From NCBI RefSeq assembly GCF_017876155.1, contig NZ_JAGINP010000009.1, positions 62,001 to 126,000 on the forward strand: a stretch of 64,000 nucleotides of DNA. Direction: 5' to 3'. Shown here one piece after another: positions 59,997 through 64,000 of this stretch. How positions within the stretch are numbered: position 1 is the stretch's first letter; each line of letters begins with the position of its first letter. A program made the translations under genes and the position numbers. This DNA comes from Azospirillum rugosum (GTDB lineage Bacteria > Pseudomonadota > Alphaproteobacteria > Azospirillales > Azospirillaceae). The notes beneath the pieces were generated by a model. It saw only the letters and a list, made by a program, of their open reading frames with translations, was not told the origin of the DNA and made no database searches.

Positions 59997-60950
59997 ATGC
60001 CCAAGCTTCGCCTCGTCTTCATGGGCACGCCGGACTTCGCCGTGCCCAGCCTGCGCGCGCTGGTCGAGGCCGGGCATGAGGTCGCCTGCGTCTACAGCCA
60101 ACCGCCCCGGCCCGCCGGGCGCGGCCAGCAGGTGCAGAAGTCCCCGGTCCACCGCTTCGCCGAGGAACACGGCATCCCCGTGCGCACGCCGAAGTCGCTG
60201 CGCAACGCGGAGGCCCAGGCGGAGTTCGCCGACCTGAAGGCCGACGCCGCGGTGGTCGCCGCCTATGGCCTGATCCTGCCGCAGCCTATCCTGGACGCGC
60301 CGCGTCTGGGCTGCCTGAACGTGCACGGATCGTTGCTGCCGCGCTGGCGCGGGGCGGCGCCCATCCAGCGCTCCCTTCTGGCCGGCGACGCGGAGACCGG
60401 CATCACCATCATGCAGATGGACATCGGGCTGGACACCGGCGCCATGCTGCTGAAGGATTCCGTGCCGATCACGGGCGCGACCACCGCCAGCACCCTGCAC
60501 GACGACCTCGCCGCCATGGGCGCGCGGCTGATCGTGGAGGCGCTGGACGGCCTTGCCGCCGGGCGCCTGACCGCCGTGCCGCAGCCCGACGACGGCGTGA
60601 CCTACGCCGCCAAGCTGACCCGCGAGGACGGCCGACTCGACTGGACGCGCGACGCCGCCTATGTGGAGCGGCAGGTGCGCGCCCTGACCCCCTGGCCCGG
60701 CTGCTGGTTCGACATCAAGGGCGAGCGCATCAAGGTGCTGAAGGCGGAGCCCGCGCCGGAGGCCAGGCGCGCCACCCCCGGCACCCTTCTGGACGACCGG
60801 CTGACCATCGCCTGCGCCGACGGCGCCGTCCGCCTGACGCTGGTGCAGCGTCCGGGCAAGGCGCCGGTGGACGGCGCCGCCTTCCTGCGCGGCTTCGCGC
60901 TCCCGGTTGGGACTGTTCTCGAAAACGCCGCATGCAGCGCTGGAAACTGA
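59997..60950 (+). CDS. fmt: methionyl-tRNA formyltransferase
   Basis: This 317-residue enzyme formylates initiator Met-tRNA using 10-formyltetrahydrofolate. It has the N-terminal formyltransferase domain ([40 protein letters not shown] with catalytic Asn-x-His, [13 protein letters not shown]) and the C-terminal OB-like domain ([20 protein letters not shown]). It overlaps truA by 19 bases, so the two are translated from one mRNA. Confidence 0.97.
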   Translation: MPKLRLVFMGTPDFAVPSLRALVEAGHEVACVYSQPPRPAGRGQQVQKSPVHRFAEEHGIPVRTPKSLRNAEAQAEFADLKADAAVVAAYGLILPQPILDAPRLGCLNVHGSLLPRWRGAAPIQRSLLAGDAETGITIMQMDIGLDTGAMLLKDSVPITGATTASTLHDDLAAMGARLIVEALDGLAAGRLTAVPQPDDGVTYAAKLTREDGRLDWTRDAAYVERQVRALTPWPGCWFDIKGERIKVLKAEPAPEARRATPGTLLDDRLTIACADGAVRLTLVQRPGKAPVDGAAFLRGFALPVGTVLENAACSAGN

Positions 60951-61669
60951 CCGTCGAGTATGACGGCCGGCCCTTCGTCGGCTGGCAGCGCCAGGACAAC
61001 GGCCCCTCCGTCCAGCAATCGCTGGAGGAGGCGATCGAGCGCCTGTCCGGCGAGACCGTGCGCGTCCACACCTCCGGCCGCACGGACGCGGGCGTGCACG
61101 GGCTGGGGCAGGTCTGCCACTTCGACCTGGACAAGCCCTTCACCGGGCTGAAGCTGCGCGACGCGTTGAACTTCCACCTGAAGCCCGCCCCCATCGCCGT
61201 GCTGCTGGCCGAGGCGGTGCCGGAGGACTTCCACGCCCGCATGACCTGCCTGGGGCGCAGCTACGTCTACCGCATCGTCAACCGCCGCGCCCCGCTGACG
61301 CTGGACGCCGGTCGCGCCTGGCACGTCATGCGCCCGCTCGACGCCGAGGCGATGCACGACGCGGCGCAGGTTCTGGTCGGGCGCCACGACTTCAGCAGCT
61401 TCCGCGCCTCGCTCTGCCAGGCGAACTCCCCGGTCAAGACGCTGGAGCGGCTGGCGGTGGAGCGGGTCGGCGAGGAGGTGCGCGTGCACGCGGCGGCCCG
61501 CTCCTTCCTGCACCACCAGGTGCGCAACATGGTCGGCACGCTGGAGCTGGTCGGCGCCGGCAAATGGACGGCCGACGACCTGCGCCGGGCGCTGGAGGCG
61601 CGCGACCGCTCCGCCGCCGGCCCGACCGCCCCGCCGGACGGGCTGTATTTCGTCGCCGCCCGGTACTGA
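60932..61669 (+). CDS. truA: tRNA pseudouridine synthase A
   Basis: This 245-residue enzyme makes pseudouridine at positions 38-40 of tRNA anticodon stems. Catalytic Asp52 lies in [17 protein letters not shown]. The C-terminal half has [20 protein letters not shown], a TruA signature. The ATG at 60932 is inside the end of fmt, the usual arrangement of this operon. Confidence 0.96.
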   Translation: MQRWKLTVEYDGRPFVGWQRQDNGPSVQQSLEEAIERLSGETVRVHTSGRTDAGVHGLGQVCHFDLDKPFTGLKLRDALNFHLKPAPIAVLLAEAVPEDFHARMTCLGRSYVYRIVNRRAPLTLDAGRAWHVMRPLDAEAMHDAAQVLVGRHDFSSFRASLCQANSPVKTLERLAVERVGEEVRVHAAARSFLHHQVRNMVGTLELVGAGKWTADDLRRALEARDRSAAGPTAPPDGLYFVAARY

Positions 61670-61731
61670 CACGCGTCTGTTTTCCCGATAGATTCTTGGG
61701 GCAACGAACAACCGGCCGGTAGCCGCAAGCC

Positions 61732-63060
61732 TTGCCCCGCCCTGCCCTGCCGTCTTTCGCTCTGCTCGCCTGTGTCCTGCTGCTGCTGACCGGCTGCGGT
61801 GTGGACAGCGAGCAGGCGGCGCTGTGCCGGAAGCTGATCCCGGCCTTCGACTCCGGCCCGATCACCCAGGTCGACGCGGCGGAGACCTCCGGCGACGAGC
61901 CCTCCGTCCGGCTAACCTACCAAGCCGACGGCGTGGTGCACTGGATCGACTGCCGCTTCGGCGGCCGCTTCTTCGACGAGCGCCGGCACGAGCTGGTGGC
62001 GGTGGCGACCGACCGAACCGGAACGCTGACGGACACGCAGTTCACCATGCTCCGCGTCTGGGCCCGCCTGCCCTACGCCCGCATCGGCCTGCCGCCGGAC
62101 AGCACGGCACCGCGGCCCGCCGCCGGGCCAAGGGACTGGGGGCCGCTGCTGTTCTTCCTGCAGCAGGTGATCAACGCCGCCACGGTGGCCTGCGTCTACG
62201 GCCTGCTGGCGCTCGGCTACACGCTGGTCTACGGCATCCTCGGCCAGATCAACCTCGCCATGGGGGAGCTGACGATGATCGGCGCCATGGTGACCGCCAT
62301 GGGGGTGGCGGCGCTGGGCATGGCGGGGCTGGGCAGCATGCCGTTGGCGGTGCTGGGGGTGCTCGCCACCGTGATGGCCTTCACCGCCGTGCAGGGCTGG
62401 ACCATGGACAAGCTGGTCTTCCAGCGCCTGCGCCGCGTGCACAGCCACACGCCGCTGATCGCCGCGGTGGGGCTGTCCGTCGCCTACCAGGAGGGAATGC
62501 GGCTGCTGCACGGCGCCCGCGACTGGTGGCCCGCCCCGATCCTGGCCGACCGGCACGAGTTGTTCAGCGACGGCACCTTTACGGTCACCGCGCTGACCTC
62601 GCAGGGGGTGATCCTGCTGATGACCGCGGGGCTCTACGCGCTGCTGTGGGCGATCATGCAGCGCACCGCCTTTGGCCGCGCCCACCGCGCCTGCGCCGAC
62701 GACGTGGAGGCGGCGGAGCTGGTCGGGGTGGACGTGGACCGCACGGTGTCCACCACCTTCGCCGTCGGCGGCGCGCTGGCCGCAGCGGCGGGGGCGGTGA
62801 TCGCGCTCTATTACGGCGGGGTGAACTTCTATACGGGCTATCTGGTGGGCTTCAAGGCGCTGGCCGCCGCGGTGGTGGGCGGCATCGGCTCCGTCCCCGG
62901 GGCCATGCTGGGCGGCGCGCTGCTGGGGCTGGTGGAGACCTTCTGGTCGGCCTATTTCGCCATCGCCTACAAGGACATCGTGGCCTTCGGCCTGCTCACC
63001 CTGTTCCTGATCTACCGCCCGCACGGCCTGCTGGGCAAGGACCGAAGCCGGGGGGATTGA
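61732..63060 (+). CDS. branched-chain amino acid-type ABC permease (LivH-like) with a lipoprotein-like N-terminal extension
   Basis: This 442-residue protein has a C-terminal LivH/UrtB-type permease (about 137-442, GLLALGYTLVYGILGQINLA, GGVNFYTGYLVGFKALAAAV) with seven or eight helices. The first ~135 residues start with a lipoprotein-like signal (LLLLTGCG, Cys22) and a soluble region with cysteines (YQADGVVHWIDCRFGGRFFD). LivH proteins are normally about 300 residues, so this is a fusion or an unusual extension. It starts with TTG. No other ABC subunit lies in the window; amino acid or urea specificity cannot be told. Confidence 0.8.
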   Translation: MPRPALPSFALLACVLLLLTGCGVDSEQAALCRKLIPAFDSGPITQVDAAETSGDEPSVRLTYQADGVVHWIDCRFGGRFFDERRHELVAVATDRTGTLTDTQFTMLRVWARLPYARIGLPPDSTAPRPAAGPRDWGPLLFFLQQVINAATVACVYGLLALGYTLVYGILGQINLAMGELTMIGAMVTAMGVAALGMAGLGSMPLAVLGVLATVMAFTAVQGWTMDKLVFQRLRRVHSHTPLIAAVGLSVAYQEGMRLLHGARDWWPAPILADRHELFSDGTFTVTALTSQGVILLMTAGLYALLWAIMQRTAFGRAHRACADDVEAAELVGVDVDRTVSTTFAVGGALAAAAGAVIALYYGGVNFYTGYLVGFKALAAAVVGGIGSVPGAMLGGALLGLVETFWSAYFAIAYKDIVAFGLLTLFLIYRPHGLLGKDRSRGD

Positions 63061-63071
63061 GCGTCACGGCC

Positions 63072-63156
63072 GTAGGTTGGGTGGAGCGCCAGCGCAACCC
63101 AACACACGCGGCGTAGCGAACCTTGTTGGGTTGCGCTGGCGCTTCACCCAACCTAC
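63072..63156. repeat. GTAGGTTGGGTGGAG inverted repeat
   Basis: GTAGGTTGGGTGGAGCGCCA and its near-exact inverse, 85 bases, between the convergent ends of the LivH-like gene and leuC. Confidence 0.85.
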
Positions 63157-63169
63157 GCCCGAACAGCAA

Positions 63170-63192
63170 GGGGGAGGCCGATGGCCTCCCCC
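63170..63192 (-). terminator. terminator of leuC
   Basis: GGGGGAGGCC-GAT-GGCCTCCCCC, a perfect ten-pair hairpin about 30 bases after the leuC stop on the minus strand, followed there by TTGCTGTTCG. Confidence 0.75.
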
Positions 63193-63221
63193 GCGTGTCG
63201 ATGCCGGTACGGATGCGACGC

Positions 63222-64000
63222 TTACAGGCTGCGCACGTCCGTCAGGTAACCGGTCAGCGCCGCCGCCGCGGCCATGGCCGGGCTGACGAGGTGGGTGCGG
63301 CCGCCGCGGCCCTGGCGGCCTTCGAAGTTGCGGTTGGAGGTGGAGGCGCTGCGCTCGCCCGGCGACAGGCGGTCGGCGTTCATCGCCAGGCACATGGAAC
63401 AGCCGGGCTCGCGCCACTCGAAGCCAGCCGCGGTGAAGATCTTGTCCAGACCCTCCTCCTCCGCCTGCTCCTTGACGAGGCCGGAGCCGGGGACGACCAG
63501 CGCGCGCACGCCGTCCGCCACCTTGCGGCCCTCGGCGATCACCGCGGCGGCGCGCAGGTCCTCGATGCGGCCGTTGGTGCAGGAGCCGATGAAGACGGTG
63601 TCCACCTTCACCTCGGTCAGCTTCTGGCCGGGCGTCAGGCCCATGTAGGCCAGCGAGCGTTCCACGGCGGCGCGCTTGCCGGCGTCGGCCACGTCGGCCG
63701 GGTTCGGCACGGTCGCGGTGATCGGCAGCACGTCCTCCGGGCTGGTGCCCCAGGTGACCTGCGGGACGATGTCGGCGGCGTTCAGCACGACGGTCTTGTC
63801 GTAGACGGCACCCTCGTCCGACGGCAGCGTCTTCCAATACTCCACCGCCTGCTCCCAGGCGCCGGCCTTCGGGGCGAGCGCGCGGCCCTTCACATACTCG
63901 AAGGTCTTCTCGTCCGGGGCGATCAGGCCGGCGCGGGCGCCGCCCTCGATGGCCATGTTGCAGACGGTCATGCGGCCTTCCATGGACAGGCCGCGGATCG
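63222..64000 (-). CDS. leuC: 3-isopropylmalate dehydratase large subunit, C-terminal part (window edge)
   Basis: The last ~259 residues of LeuC, cut by the window end; the frame stays open to base 64000 and [20 protein letters not shown] is an internal segment. With LeuD it converts 2- to 3-isopropylmalate in leucine synthesis. The three [4Fe-4S] ligands are visible: Cys in [13 protein letters not shown] and two in [10 protein letters not shown]. The protein ends [21 protein letters not shown] complete LeuC has about 470 residues, so roughly 210 lie outside the window. Confidence 0.95.
   Translation of the reverse strand, partial: IRGLSMEGRMTVCNMAIEGGARAGLIAPDEKTFEYVKGRALAPKAGAWEQAVEYWKTLPSDEGAVYDKTVVLNAADIVPQVTWGTSPEDVLPITATVPNPADVADAGKRAAVERSLAYMGLTPGQKLTEVKVDTVFIGSCTNGRIEDLRAAAVIAEGRKVADGVRALVVPGSGLVKEQAEEEGLDKIFTAAGFEWREPGCSMCLAMNADRLSPGERSASTSNRNFEGRQGRGGRTHLVSPAMAAAAALTGYLTDVRSL

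Overview
The window is GC-rich, densely packed DNA of an alphaproteobacterium, most likely Azospirillum or a close relative in the Rhodospirillales. This is inferred from several signals. Heme is made from a glycine/succinyl-CoA 5-aminolevulinate synthase. SOS boxes have the alphaproteobacterial form GTTC-N7-GTTC. There is an ImuA/ImuB/DnaE2 mutasome, a full PQQ-alcohol-dehydrogenase accessory cluster, and several families of GC-rich palindromic intergenic repeats. It reads as chromosomal or chromid-like DNA; no insertion sequence, prophage or CRISPR array was seen.

Bases 1-15,300 form a quinoprotein alcohol oxidation region: the 3' end of a tRNA, a cytochrome c, a rhodanese-like PQQ-associated protein, an SsuABC-type ABC importer, a LuxR-type response regulator, a PQQ alcohol dehydrogenase with the Asp-x-Asp pattern of lanthanide-dependent enzymes, a metallo-hydrolase, a SoxYZ-like carrier, a periplasmic binding protein, a PedF-type cytochrome, and a four-gene export-type ABC operon with a beta-propeller protein. 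A short motif, ATTGGAC followed by TTT or GAA, recurs in front of four of these transcription units.

Bases 15,300-30,600 hold a TAXI-type binding protein, a HupE/UreJ-like membrane protein, and the SOS mutasome (imuB-dnaE2, with imuA on the other strand 2.3 kb away). They also hold a protein phosphatase, a DTW-domain protein, a Tim44-like protein, NhaA and several small proteins. imuB and dnaE2 both contain an in-frame palindromic repeat that must be translated.

Bases 30,600-45,000 hold oxygen-independent coproporphyrinogen oxidase (hemN) behind an FNR-type box, a tail-collar secreted protein, a glutathione transferase, an M20 peptidase and an mqsRA toxin-antitoxin operon with two operator palindromes. 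They continue with a peptide ABC importer lacking its ATPases, an enoyl-CoA hydratase, a DHA2 transporter, a LysR regulator, a likely structured small RNA with its own terminator, and a DUF2442/HTH protein.

Bases 45,000-64,000 hold a tandem universal stress protein, a PAS-GGDEF-EAL protein, a class III aminotransferase, 5-aminolevulinate synthase (hemA) behind a second FNR-type box, an Hpt/pseudo-receiver protein, an SDR, a ChaN-PDZ fusion, a Nudix hydrolase, SOS-linked rmuC and a cold-shock protein. The end carries a def-fmt-truA operon, a LivH-like permease with an unusual lipoprotein-like N-terminus, and the C-terminal part of leuC running off the window.
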